From assembly GCF_019925205.1 (NCBI RefSeq), contig NC_083560.1, positions 128,313,062 through 128,377,061 of the forward strand: a DNA stretch of 64,000 nucleotides, in the 5' to 3' direction. The position numbers and the translations under genes were made by a program. The notes under the pieces are model-generated. The model was not told where the DNA came from, did no database searches, and was given only the letters and a program-made list of their open reading frames with translations. Each line of letters opens with the position of its first letter. The stretch's first letter is position 1. This document shows positions 48,516 through 60,875 of this stretch, in pieces. Origin of the DNA: Metopolophium dirhodum. Taxonomy: Eukaryota; Arthropoda; Insecta; Hemiptera; Aphididae.

Positions 48516-51500
48516 TTACAATGTCATCGCGGTATAAACATAATATTACATATTATTATGTTAGAATTTATTTTACTCGTATCTCCATAATACTGAGTGA
48601 CTGAAAGTATAACTTGAGCGAATGTATAATGTTGTATTATATTCCGACACGGAGGACGCGTTGTGTCTACATAATAATATTATTATAATAATATAATAGT
48701 AATAATATGATCTATCTTTTATTTTACATATTTCCCACGTTGTGACACTACTGTAAAGTTGTAGTGCGTGTCGTATTTTCTTGAATAACTATTTATGATA
48801 CAGTGCGAAACCCTCATGGTCATTCATCATAAAAATTTTTCGATTCCATGCATAGGTTTTACATTTACAGTGACATTTTTCGTTGTTTGTTATTTTAAAC
48901 AGACATATTTTACGTGTATGGTTTTCAAGGAAATCAAGTCTAGTTGGTATTCTGTTTTTGATTTGGTCGGTAGTTTCCTTGAGCCCGTGAAAATATTAAC
49001 AGTCGAATCGTGACAATATCGATGGCATTTCACCGAGTGCGGTTTTAACCAAATTTCAATAGGAACGGATTTTTGATTTGTTACCATACAACTCCGATTT
49101 TTGCACTGGGTGGGAAAAGTTAAACGAGTTACAATCATGTTTATTACTCTGCAGTCCGGCTTTCATAATTTTAATTCAACATTATAAAATAACGTATAAG
49201 TTTACTAAAACTTTTTACAAACTTGACTTTATTTCTTTAACGTTTGAACCGTTTTAATAACTTTATAATGATGATATACAATATTTATAGGTATTTTTAA
49301 ACAGTTTACTTATGATAATCAAAATTGTTCACTCAGTGTTAAAGCCGACAGAAAAAAATTTTACTCCAGTCAAATACTCAAATAATTGGCACTTCCTGGC
49401 AATTATTCGATATATTATTATCAACAAATAACACTCTAAAAAATAAATACTTTTATGACTTGCCATGTCAAATGCTTAGTAAATCATTCAGTAATAACAA
49501 ATAATTTCAATAACCTGAAACTTTGATGGATTATAAAAGAAGATAAGATAGTAGGTACCTATATTATAAATACGTATTACAAAAAAAATTTAATTAATAT
49601 TTTAAAAGATTTGAACTCGAAAAGCTGTTGTATTGTATTTTTTCTACAAACTAAAAACTGAACAATTTATTTATTTATATATTTCACATAAACCATAATA
49701 TTATAATAATATAGTAATAAATTAACATTTCTTTGGATATCAAATTATAGACATTTTTTTAATCTTATAATATATACATGATAGGTAAGATTTCACTGTA
49801 ATAATATGTCATATATTTTATCTGCGAAGATACCCTATTTTATGTAATTGAAAATTCCAGATAATTGTTGGTTGACGATGTACTTGAGACATATTTTGAA
49901 ATAGTACATGTGTAAGACAAAATGTAAGTCTAGAATCAAATAAAATTAAAATAAATGGTTTCATGTGTAGTTATTCTCAAAAAAAAAAATATATATGTAA
50001 TCAATTTTAGAGCACAAATATGATGATAATTAAGTTTTTACCATTTTTCATATTAATAATTATACGACTTGGATATTAAGTATCAATATTTAACTTTGCA
50101 TCGTATTTATATTGATTATAATAACTAATAGTTGACGTACAGTAATATTCTGTTTTAAATAAAATCGTTAAAAAATGTAAAAAAATATATAAAATATAAT
50201 ACAAACCTACCTATTTATATAATAGTATGTGCTCACACTGAGTAAAAACATATAAAACATTTTTGTATGCACCTTTACAGACTCATAACGGCGTACTTCC
50301 CATAATGAATCGCTAACGGAAAAGCGAATTAGCTGTCTGCAATATTTTATTTATTTATTTATTTATTCTAATAACGGATCGATACAATCGTTATAACGTC
50401 GACCGGTGCGCAACGCCGCGTCATCGCCGCCATAGCAGTTAATAACGGAACAGTGATTTAATTTTGTAGTTCGAGTTTCGTTAGAAAATTATGGGTGGGT
50501 ACATATTATAGTTTTAAGTAAACATGGAAAGGATAAAAAAAAAAAAAAAACAATTCACAAAATGGACGAACGTAACAAAACGTACACGCGCGTAAGCGAG
50601 CCACTGCATATTTTATGGTGTTGTGAATTATTAATGATTTGACCGTGATACGTCGAACGAAAACAGTACGAAAAAAAATCGCTGTGCCCTTAGCTATTAT
50701 TTTTCGACCGAAAATAATTTGCAAACGCCTAAGTGGGTACGTGTTATAAGTGGGTGTATTCAATATTAATAACGATTAATGGATTGGTAGGTACGCTGAA
50801 AATAAATGCAAACTTGTAATGAATAGAAAGGTATATACTTTCGAAAATGATTCAAATGAAAAATTGAATATAGGTATCGGTATCTAAAAGTTAAATGTTC
50901 GAATAACTCAGAACAGAAGGTACCTATAAAGCAGGGGCCGTCCCCTAGGTTTTTGCAGCCCTGTGCAAATATAATTTATGCTTCCCTTATTGAAAAGTTA
51001 ATTTTTTGGGTGGAAAGGGGCTTGTTCGAAATTTGCCGCCCATAAACTGGTGCCGCCTTAGGCAGCTGCCTATTTTGCAACTGCTTCCTCTCCTGCCTAT
51101 AGGTCTTTCAAAATATATTTATTAGAGTCAATACGGCAGCGGGTATAGGTCTTCGACTATGGAATAATTTATTTTATTAACCTGCAAACATTTTAAAAAT
51201 AACGTCCAATTTTGATTTTTTTTAAAAATATTTTCAACAGGAAAACGAGGCTTAGTCTGATTAAAATATAATCATCAGGTGTTTAGTGGGATATTGGGAT
51301 ACATTAAGTCTAAAGGTGGTAAATAGTGATCAAAATTGACTCGAGTTAGTCATTACCTAGTTGATATTAAATATAATATGTGGGTGTTTAGGTATAACAA
51401 ACTGTGTTTATTTATCTCTAAAAGTTTAATGTAGACATGTTGTAAACTCGACTATGTTAAAAGGAGGTTGGTTATTATTTTTAATTAGCATCAGGGTAAT

Positions 51501-53280
51501 ATTTAGTGATTTAACAACTTTAAACTTTTTAAATAATAACTAAATATTTTATTAAAAATGAACTTTAGTGGATCTAGGAAATCACACGTCTGCGCGTTTA
51601 TTATATTATTAAATCAAAAAATATTTGTTTGTTTACTTTAATTTAATATATTTGTACACAGCATTGGAGAGTAATTAAATAAAAAATGAATTAATCAATA
51701 AATCAGTTGTAACTACAATACCTATGTATAAACTCGATTTTAACTTGACTTATTAATTTTAAAATTGACTTGAAACAATTATAAATAGCTAAGTACTACA
51801 ATATTAGTTAAATTTTTAAGTTTTTAATTTTTATAAAATTAACAAACTATAGTTACGATAAAAAGCTTGAAAATATTAAAATGTTAACTACATTGTATTA
51901 ATGGCCACCTTCTACTATGTGTATGCGTAATACATATTAATATGTGTAAATTGTGTTGTGTGTGCTTACAAACTGTAAACAATTTTAATAATGAATATTT
52001 TGATTGGTGACGTTGGAATATAATGTTATTAATCACTCGCACGCCAGTAAATATTATGTAAATATAATAATCAATAGCTTCTGGCTTAACACGAAATCAT
52101 ACTAATAAATTATAGCAATTAGTAAGAATAAAAATGAAGGTGTAATAGCTATGCTTGGCCAACATAATTGGTTGGTAGATAATTAATAACACTTGCACAG
52201 ATAATTAGAAATTTGATTATAATAAGAATGGTATAGCTACTCACCAATAAATTCGGTGGAGACTTACCAGCTGCTACCTGTACCTAGTGCACAATAATGG
52301 CTATTATAAGAGCAGATAAAAAATTATAATGAAAAAATATAGCTCAAGAGGCGATATTAATGCAAAAATCACAATAATGGCTTAAAAAATATTAAAATTT
52401 AAAACACCGTGGAGAATAGCGCACACAAATATAATAATTGTGAAGAAAATGTGGTGATCACGAATGTAATAACAAAAATAAATAGTTAGTTTGGCGATTT
52501 GCGCCCTCAATACAAAAAAAATTATAATACTCGAGGATTGAACACAATGTAGTAAAAATAACGAGTAGGTATACAACACCAATGGTACGAAACAATATTT
52601 CAGCGCTGATGTAAAAACAATAATTAGACTTAAATTGCTATAAAAAATAAATAAAACATCTACGTAATAATAATAAAATAATAAGTAATATAATAATAAC
52701 ACTGTACAATGTGTATTTTTGTGTATTTTCGTCTTTACCGTGCTTTACTTGACGGATAATATTATAGGACGCTGGAAACGGTAATTTTTTGGTAATATGA
52801 TGAGTGGAGGAGGAAAAGAAAATACTTTTTTCTTTACCTCTTGTGTCTATGAATATAACGGTGGAAGATGTAAAACCTATAAACTACCACCAAAATAATT
52901 TGCCAATACATTTAACCATTACAATATTGTAAGCTGCATATATTATACAGCTGCAGTGTTGTCCTTCAAGTTTGGCAGAATTGTAATATGTATGAAACTA
53001 TTCAACAAGTTATAGCGCTGTCCGTATTATAATGATTAATGAGCATTATTACTTTTGAGTATAGGTGCCTATTAGAGAATAAATATTTTAATGTCAAACT
53101 AGAATTAGTTACAGAAAGCGTTCACAGAAAAATAATAATATTCGAGCCCAAGGATAATGCTTTAGAAAATAAAAAAACGTGTTGTAATAATATTCATTGA
53201 ATTAGAGGTTTAAAAAGGGGGAAAGACGATAGCTTTTCCCTCGCTATAAAACGTCAGGGGGAAAAATTTCCCAAATTTCC
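48516..53280. other. AT-rich non-coding region with one CpG-richer island
   Basis: No supported gene. The island at about 50280-50770 contains GTCGACCGGTGCGCAACGCC and many CG dinucleotides. A GC-richer patch at 50935-51105 reads like the ends of an old repeat (GGGGCCGTCCCCTAGG ... GGCAGCTGCCTATTTTG). An 82-codon minus-strand frame at 48890-49138 has an ATG and less AT-biased composition, but I do not recognise it. Confidence 0.45.
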
Positions 53281-54350
53281 CACCCCCTCCCAGAGTAACT
53301 TCTGTCTTCCGTGCCAGGGTGACGAGTAGTAGTGGTGGCGCGCAAAACAGTCATCATGGACAGTGATAATTTATAATAATAATGTATGGCATTGCTTTTA
53401 ATCAGATACCGCGAACATCTGAGCTGTCAGTATACCACCCACTGGGTGTGGTCACCAGTAAGAGAAAGTGGGTAATTAGATGTAGGTATTATTTGATTTT
53501 TTGGAAGGGATTAGCGCGTTTTACGAGTTTTGGTGGGTTTTCCGAGAACTGTCGTTATAAGGATGTTCAGTGGTTTTACGTGCGACTGTCATTTCCTGAC
53601 CAATGTTGGGAAAAGATAACCAAAAAATCATCCGGATAGGATAACAGATAATTCATTCAAAATTTATCTAGATAAGATAAAATATAACATCATTTTTTTT
53701 ATCTAGATAAAGATAAAAATACACATACGTTTATCTAGATAAAAAAATAGATAATTTTTTTTAAAACTATATTATAAATAATGTAATTTATTAGTAATTA
53801 CTAATTAGATAATATTTTATTAATTAATAAAATAAAATAACAAAATAAAACCGACAATATTTCAGTAAACATTTCTTTATAACTATAATAATATTGGGAT
53901 TTGGAATCACTACTTGGTTCTCGTAAATTATTGGCTATTTCAGTATTGAAAAATATTCTTATTGTTATATTATTTATCTAAATAATTTACCACAGATAAC
54001 CATTACATTTATCTAGATGAGATAATTAGATGATTTATTTATTTTTATCTAGATAAGATAATTAAAGAAATAATTTATCTAGATAATTTTCAACACTGTT
54101 CATGACAGAGTTATCGACGTTCTTAAGTAGTGCCTACCTAAGTGTCTAGCCGTAACTTGGATTGCTTACTTCCACGGGGCAGGAATACGATTGGGAGCGT
54201 TTTTCCGAAACACAATACCTCAGGCCGTAAATCCATACAAAGTTCGGGCCCATAATTAATGCATTACACATAACCATGTTTGGACGCATATAATTTTGAG
54301 CCCATTGCCCAGAAGACACCCCGAGGTTAGCCTAAATAGCATTCCAAAAA
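53281..54350. other. GC-richer unidentified sequence interrupted by a MITE
   Basis: The flanks of the MITE (53281-53600 and 54099-54350) share composition, and without the insertion they would be one continuous GC-richer block of about 570 bp containing CGATTGGGAGCG and TCAGGCCGTAAATCC. It may be an older element or a solo LTR, but no terminal repeats could be assigned. Confidence 0.35.
53601..54098. mobile_element. hAT-type MITE built of TTATCTAGATAA palindromes
   Basis: 498 bp. The ends are CAATGTTGGGAAAAGATAA on the left and, read inward from the right, CAGTGTTGAAAATTATCTAG. The 8 bases TTCCTGAC (53593-53600) and TTCATGAC (54099-54106) are a 7/8 target duplication, the hAT hallmark. Both flanks of the interior are packed with ATCTAGATAA words (at least six). 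It has no coding capacity. Confidence 0.75.
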
Positions 54351-56262
54351 ATATGTTTGCACTATTATTGTTATTCGTACTTTTCAGTATAGCAATATAA
54401 TTATTTGTGAGTTGAGATAATAAGTGATATTTTCTATTTATTTTGATGTGGTTAATTTATTATTTCCTGCGTTGTGCTAATTTTTGTATAATTCAATGTA
54501 TTTTTTTTCAACTTGATCATTTCCCCGACATTTTTGCATACACTTACATTTATTCTTCAGTACTTAGTACCTACTTAAGTAATTATTCTTAATTTATTTA
54601 TTATTTTTCTTACAATGCTGTATGTTTTAAAAATGTTGATAGTGTTTTGGCCAAACATGTTTACAAGTTTCATAGAAATTGTTGATAACACGACCCATTC
54701 CATAGGTATGAATGGTATGATACAAGGTACATTGTTTATTTTCTACTCTTATGAGTTATGACGTTTTTTGGCCATGTTACTTGTTAGTGTCGCATCTTGT
54801 TTTCCCGTTAGCTTTAATGGATTTATCTGTTTATTCAATATATTATACCTATTAATCTGTGTATTAATCTGTTTCATACCACACTTCAAGTGTATTATAC
54901 GACCTTTTTCATATGCATTGCACCGATGACCGGACGATACATATTGTTGGTTGTGCTTTGTTTATTTTAGGCCATATTTTGAAAACATTGGATTATTATT
55001 ATTAGCTTCAGTTGTATCGAATAGGTATGTTTATTGATTTATATAAAATATAGTACTATAATACGTTTGTATGGTTTTAAATCTATAATCATATAAACAA
55101 AGTAAACAATAGTCACTCACAGAAACAAATGTCCAGGTTATAGCATATGATTATAATAATAAATCAAATATATAAAAAAAGTTATATTATTACGTAAAAA
55201 TACAATTTAAAACTGACTGTTGGTATTCCATTTTCGTACGATTATTAATCAGAAAATACATTCAAAATCAAATCGATAAATCAAATTATGTTTTTCGATT
55301 TACAATATACATAACAAAAACCTTTTTGACAAAATTGTTATTATTATACATTTATAAAATATCTAAAATAAGTTTATCGTAATAACATTGTCGAAATCAT
55401 TATTTAGATTAAATCAAATTGTACAGAAAAACTAAACTAAACTGAAAGATTATTTGATTATGCGTTCGATGTTCGACATTCAATATTTAAAATGGTTTTC
55501 TTTAACTCATGAATTTACTATCGAACAAAAAAAACCTCCAAAAATGCCTCAATAATTTGTGTTGACAGATGATAAACACGTGCTTTCTAAAACAAAAACA
55601 AAAACATGTTCTAATCAAATTATAGTATTTTTCGAGGAATCAATTAATATTATGGTAATTACTACATCCGTTATAAATAACACAATTACACCTAATATAT
55701 TTGAACTTAAATATTAAATGAATTTCAGCTAACTTGCTTACTTAAAAACAAAATAATTACTGGTAAATTATTTTAATAGTTTTGTATGAATGAGTTATAT
55801 ACTTTATATGGAGTAACGAAATATCAAAATATTTGATAGATATAGTAATTAATAAACAGATATTTTGCACTTCAATCACATCCGTTATTACATAATTATA
55901 TATGTTTGAAAATTGGATAAATTATAGTATTATTTTCATGTTTAGTGATTTGGTATTACATTTCAGCGCAATTTTCAAAACATATTAACAATTTAAAATT
56001 ATTTTTTCAGACTGTATTAGTGTTTGCCAAATGCAAATGATGAAAATATAAACCACTTTATCAAAATACTTACCACAAATCTGGTAAAAATAAGAACTCT
56101 TTTTAAAGTACTGGTGTTTATCTTTGCTTTTAATTTTAATACCTCGGCACAAAACTTAGGCACATCCCCCCTAGACACCTAACCAAACAGTGACCCACTC
56201 CATTTGAGGTCAAGTGTTCTAAAATGTACAACATACATGAGTGGATATGAATAAAAGTATAT
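54351..56262. other. AT-rich non-coding region
   Basis: No supported gene, RNA gene or clear repeat. Confidence 0.5.
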
Positions 56263-56264
56263 TA

Positions 56265-56552
56265 GGGGGGCGGAGTGGCCGAGCGGACTAAGGCGTCGGC
56301 TGCGACTCAGCCAACTCGAGTTCGATTCCTCGGCCATGGGCGGCATTTTTCTTCGGGCAAGTCACGGTGTCCGGAGAACAAGTGCCGCCATCCCCTTTCC
56401 AGGCATAGCAGATACCTACGGGTGCCCACTTGAAAATCTGCCAAAAACTACACACACGTGTTTACCAACCAACAGTATCCTCCCCTACAAATAAACAAAC
56501 AAACAGCTAATGGCCATAGTTGCCGGGCTTAATGATCAATTAAAAAAAAAAT
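56265..56552 (+). mobile_element. tRNA-derived SINE
   Basis: The 5' part (56265-56335) is tRNA-like: GGGCGGAGTGGCCGAGCGG contains an A-box of the long-variable-arm (Leu/Ser) type and GAGTTCGATTCC (56318-56329) is a B-box, so it has an internal RNA polymerase III promoter. A non-tRNA body follows (TTCTTCGGGCAAGTCACGG, then GTGCCGCCATCCCC), ending in an A-rich tail at about 56541-56551. It is not a functional tRNA gene, because the anticodon arm cannot be paired confidently and there is a long 3' body. A target duplication is not clear. Confidence 0.8.
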
Positions 56553-57525
56553 TATATAAATTAAAACGTGTTGAAAATAAATAAGAAAGATTTTTTATGA
56601 GCGTTTGTAATCAAAATGTTAAAGCGAAAATAACGAATTCAGTTATAATTTATTGTTATTTAAAAATATTAGGTATTAGTCGATGCTTCAAACTTTCACC
56701 ACACGTATATTATTATTTACTAAATACAATGACATTATTAAAATATTTAGGTTATTAATAATTAATCTATACACTGAGCTTTCTATATTATTATACTACA
56801 AATCTATCGATGCCGTTCTACGGGGTACGCGTCGGTGTGTTAAATTATAAGTTAATAAGAGTAATAAATTAGTAGTTAACTAGAGTAATATTATATGGAC
56901 TACCTACTAATATTAATGTGTAATATAGTGAATCTTCTATACAACGAAACCTCACGAACGCCAAAACATTCGTACTATAGAGAATTTTATTAAATAGAAT
57001 TCAATAAATGTAGTTCTATTTTGGTTTGGTTTTCAACAAACAGCATTAAACAGAAAATGTTGTTGATTAGAAGTTCGTTAAGTGGAATTTTCATTGTATG
57101 ATAAAATGTCCTTAGAAATATAAGGCTGACAGCCTGTATCCGTTCATAATTGTATTTCGTGCATAAACATCCTAAATATAATAATGTCGTACAACGTCAT
57201 CATGATATCATTGAACATGTTTCAGGTGCACGGCGGAGTCCGAGCAGTGGTGATCCTAGGGGAGGAATTGGAGAAACGCAAAAAACTCTAAAAAAAAAAC
57301 CAAAAATCTCAAGAAACATAAAAAAAATACCTAGCGCATAACCGGGACCGGTCCGAGGCGCATATTCGGTTGTCCGGCGTCGCATACGACGTCGGCGGCG
57401 GCGTCGGAGGTGGTGGCGGCGCGACGGCCACTGCGACGGCGACGGCGGCGACGATGAGGCGCGCCACCAGCAGCGTTTTCACTTGTAGTCGGCCGGAGAG
57501 TAGTGCGTAGCACGCGTCTGCGGCC
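56553..57525. other. Upstream region and likely 5' UTR of junctophilin
   Basis: AT-rich to about 57220, then GC-rich. A TGTTTCAG word at 57218-57225 could be a splice acceptor of a 5' UTR exon that leads into the GC-rich block 57330-57525 just before the ATG. No TATA box is convincing. Open frames on the minus strand here (57309-57846) mirror GC-rich low-complexity coding sequence and are not genes. Confidence 0.35.
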
Positions 57526-57585
57526 ATGCAAGCGGGTGGCGTGACGGCGGCGCCCGCGCCGGCACCGCCCAATGGGTACGGAGCA

Positions 57586-57624
<39 letters not shown>

Positions 57625-57884
57625 ATGTTGTTGCAGCAGCACCACCAGCCCCAGTTGTCGAACAACTCGCCGGCGTCGACGGCGGCCACCGGCACGGCCA
57701 CCACCAACAAGATACTGATAAACGGCGGCCGGTTTGACTTCGACGATGGCGGCACGTACTGTGGTGGCTGGGAGGACGGAAAGGCGCACGGGCACGGCGT
57801 GTGCACTGGCCCTAAGGGCCAGGGAGCGTACTCGGGATCTTGGCACTATGGTTTCGAGGTGTCCGGCGTCTACATGTGGCCCAG
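57526..57884 (+). CDS. jp: Junctophilin, first coding exon (partial gene)
   Basis: Junctophilins tether the plasma membrane to the ER/sarcoplasmic reticulum in excitable cells, using N-terminal MORN repeats on the plasma-membrane side and a C-terminal ER anchor. The ATG at 57526 sits in a good context (CGGCCATG) and opens 119 codons. Residues 1-20 are Ala/Pro/Gly-rich, followed by a polyglutamine run of about 13 residues from CAG/CAA codons (57587-57624) and a His/Gln-rich linker. Then comes the diagnostic junctophilin start GGRFDFDDGGTYCGGWEDGK, followed by HGHGVCTGPKGQG (MORN 1) and YSGSWHYGFEVSGVYMWP (MORN 2). The exon ends at CCCAG|GTAAGT, phase 2, so that an incoming C would make the Ser of the family's WPSGN. 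The polyglutamine N-terminal extension is longer than in vertebrate proteins. Further exons (MORN 3 onward) are not found before 64000. Confidence 0.93.
57586..57625 (+). repeat. CAG/CAA trinucleotide repeat in coding exon
   Basis: Encodes the polyglutamine run of junctophilin exon 1. It is mostly CAACAG pairs, so repeat length may vary between individuals. Confidence 0.85.
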
Positions 57885-58640
57885 GTAAGTCGAGTGTGCC
57901 AACTCCGGATTTCTTATCGATGATATTCGTGACGATTCTAATGGAAAAATGGGGGGGGGGGTGCTTGGTATCAAAAATGAGCGATGGTAAGGGCCAGGGA
58001 GCGTACTAGGGATCTTGGCACTATGGCTTATAGGTGTCTGGCGTCTACACATGGCCCGGGTATGTCAAGTGTACCACCTTCGGGTTTTTTATTGATGATA
58101 TTCATGGCAATTCTATTGGAATATATGGTAGGGGGACTTTTGGGGTGTCCGGCATCTACATGTGGCCCAAGTATATCGAGTGTGTCATCTCCAAGTTTCT
58201 TATCGATGATATTCGTGACGATTCTATTAGAAAAAGGGGGGCTTGGGATCAAAAACGAGTGACGGTAAGAGCCAGGGAGCGTACTAGGGATCTTGGCACT
58301 ATGGCTTAGAGGTGTCCAGCGTCTACACGTGGCCCGGGTATGTCGAGTGTGCCACCTTCGGGTTTTTTATCGATGATATTCATGACAATTCTATTGAAAA
58401 ATGGTGGGGGAAGCTTAGGATCTAAAATAAACGACCGCGAGGGTAAGGGAGCATACTCAGGATCTTGGCACTATGGCTTAGAGGTGTCCGGCGTCTAAAC
58501 GTGGCCCGGGTATGTCAAGTGCGCCGGGTGTCCGGCGTTTACTTGTGGCTCAGGTACGAGGTGTGTCGAATGTGCCGCCTCCTGATTTGTTTCGATTACA
58601 TTAACGACAAGTCTATTGTAGTGGTGAAGTCGTGGTATAT
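57814..58640 (+). repeat. Tandem decayed copies of junctophilin exon 3' end, donor and intron start
   Basis: The unit runs from AAGGGCCAGGGAGCG in the real exon through CACTATGG, GTGTCCGGCGTCTAC, GTGGCCC, the donor, and about 90 bp of intron (TTATCGATGATATTCGTGAC, then a G-rich run). Copies start at 57814 (the real exon), 57989, about 58140 (5'-truncated), 58267, 58445 and about 58529 (5'-truncated). Donor GTs are at 57885, 58060, 58171, 58338, 58510 and 58554. Copies 2 and 4 have TAC TAG in place of TAC TCG, and copy 5 has TAA in place of a TAC codon. The donor consensus is GTAAGT in the real exon, GTATGT in copies 2, 4 and 5, GTATAT in copy 3 and CAG|GTACGA in copy 6. Confidence 0.9.
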
Positions 58641-58655
58641 CCCCCCCCCTCTCCA

Positions 58656-58680
58656 CACACACATACACACACATACACAG
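58656..58680. repeat. (CA)n microsatellite
   Basis: CACACACA/TACACACA run just after a poly-C tract, bordering the tandem exon-intron array. Confidence 0.85.
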
Positions 58681-59820
58681 CCTTTATGAGAGTGATTAGA
58701 GTTGACCAGTCTCAGCTGGTCCTATGAAATCAAAGTTGGAGCCATAAGAGACAAAAAAAATTTCCTTTAAAAATTAATCCTCAAAAATTAAATGTTACAA
58801 CACAATAATAAATAAGTAAAAAATGATTTTTTCTGCAGTTCATTTATTTATCATCATTCGTTAATATTATTGTACTTATTTTGTCACTAGGTCGATTAAA
58901 TACAATATTGACAACTTACTCATCTACCTGCGTATTATCCGACTTCACCAGAGAACTATTTTTACTATTTTTTTTTCCGAATTAATAGAATTTTATTTTA
59001 CTTGACAGATGGTGCCATTAGTGTATTCCTATTCTATCGCTTAATATTCTCCATGGACAGGAGTTGGGTCCATAAAACTATGCTTATAACAAGCCCCGTA
59101 GTGTGCTTTTTTAAATTGAAATAAAATCCATTTGAATCCGTTCGGTATTTTCCGAGATTATCCCGGAGATAAAAAAGGCACTTTGTTTTGTTTTATATAT
59201 ATTAAATATTAATTACCATTATACATGTTGCACGGATGGCAAATTTCTTCTTTGCAAGGACTTATTTAAAATGCCGAAGCCCAAGGGGAAGGGGATAAAG
59301 ACTAGTATTGGGAGGCTAAGCCTATCTCATTTGTTGTAGCTATTTAATTTTTCTAAACATGTGTGAAGGCTAGGAAAAAGCCAATTTTTTCTAAATTGAT
59401 AATTCAATGTTTTTGTTATGGCCACGACGACGTACAAGATATTATTATTATTTTTGTCCAAACAGTTTTCGTCATATTCCATCAACACCAAATAGTTATT
59501 TAATAAATAATAATGTGTTATATGACTACTAATATACAAATTATGGAAACCAATAAAATGTAAAAAATACCTAATTCCCATTATGTTTAAATACAATTAA
59601 TGGTTACTCATTAATACATATTTATGATTCTTCGAAGTGGAAAACATCGATAAGTATGATACGTTTATATCATACTATCATCATCACAACTAATTAAATT
59701 TTTTCCATATTTAATTACGTTTTTTCAATTCTTATGTTTATATTTGATTGATATTAACTATCTATATATATACCTATACAATCCTAAATACTATATATTA
59801 TATAATATTTTAAAGAGGAA
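58681..59820. other. Intron of junctophilin, no exon seen
   Basis: Presumed intronic sequence. I searched for the next MORN exon and saw none. The open frame at 59327-59596 (minus) has no recognisable domain. Confidence 0.45.
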
Positions 59821-59822
59821 AC

Positions 59823-60875
59823 ATTAGGAATTTGGATGTTTGTAACCAATAAACTCAAAAACTACTTAGCCGATTTCAAACACTTATTCACCATTAGAAT
59901 TCTGCATTATCCCTAAATAACATAGGCTAATTTAAAAAGGGTAAATTAGAGGTCCAATCCGAGTAGGTGCTCAAACAGTGATTTTGAGATTTACTATGGA
60001 AATGTTTGTTTGTTGGTTGTTATTGGTTTTAATAATTATTATTTTAGCACTTCTGTGTATTTGAGGTAGCAATATAGGTATACGCGCTCATACGCTCATA
60101 CTAATAAATCAGTGTTACCAAACACTTAGATATTAGATTTCGTAAAACGCAAATTTTACGACCGTTGCCCGTTTTAAGTTTGTGCAGCTCAATAATTTCA
60201 ATCCGTTGACATGGAGATCTTATCAGCCAGCAAATGTTTATATCTAATAAGTGCAAACTTTTATTATGCCTTATGTACACTGTTTATTCTTAATACCTCC
60301 GATTTGAAAAAAAAAACTTTCAAACAATACCTATGCTTAGAAAAAATAGGTCTCAACTATCTACACATGGTTCCCGAGCGAGATTAGCAAAAATACGACG
60401 TATCGTCGTGATCTTCTTCTTAAAATTCAGACCATCTCGCTAGTCAGAGAGAGTAGGTACGCTTCGTAATCGCGAACCAGAGAATCTAACGAACATTTGC
60501 AGCGCCTTGCTGAAAATAGAGACAGGAACTAGCAAGCACAGACAAGGGAATGTAGCACCAAAAAAATTTCATTTCATTTTAAATTTTAATATATTTTTTT
60601 TTTAGAAATAATAATTAGTAGAAATAGTATATTATTTTTATATTGGTTGCCATTGGTTAATCGGGCAGATCAAGCATACATTTAATCGAATTTTCGTACA
60701 ATGCCTATTTGTTATACTGTCGCACATTGTCCGCGATCTGATGTAGTCAGACTCCCTACCGGGGTAGCAGAGTTGCTCTTACTGCAGAGAATTACACCCA
60801 AAAGGAGTTGATCAATCACAGTTTTTGTATGAGTTAACATTTTTACGGGCAACGAAGTTTACGGGACAAGTTATA
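59823..60875 (+). mobile_element. Degraded Helitron-like or other insect interspersed repeat
   Basis: The left part reads TTGTAACCAATAAACTCAAA, AACTACTTAGCCGATTTCAA, TTCACCATTAGAATTCTGCA and TTATCCCTAAATAACATAGG in order. This phrase recurs in many insect interspersed repeats that I associate, tentatively, with non-autonomous Helitrons. The right part ends near ACGGGCAACGAAGTTTACGG GACAAG, also a familiar repeat end. There is no coding sequence and no clear ends. It is presumed to lie in the junctophilin intron. Confidence 0.4.

Noticed and set aside
48890..49138. 82-codon minus-strand frame with an ATG
   Set aside because: Composition is less AT-biased, but a second frame across the same bases is equally open and no family is recognised.
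50935..51105. Possible repeat ends GGGGCCGTCCCC ... GGCAGCTGCC
   Set aside because: No matching inverted or direct termini and no target duplication could be fixed.
53382..53639. 85-codon frame
   Set aside because: Runs from unidentified sequence across the border into the hAT-type MITE, so it cannot be an ancestral coding frame as it stands.
56265..56335. Functional tRNA-Leu or tRNA-Ser gene
   Set aside because: A and B boxes are present, but the anticodon stem does not pair convincingly and the sequence continues into a 3' body with an A-rich tail, which fits a SINE.
57309..57846. Long open frames on the minus strand opposite junctophilin exon 1 (165 and 171 codons)
   Set aside because: They read poly-Cys, poly-Leu and Arg/Ala-rich low complexity, the shadow of the CAG repeat and GC-rich exon. 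No domain.
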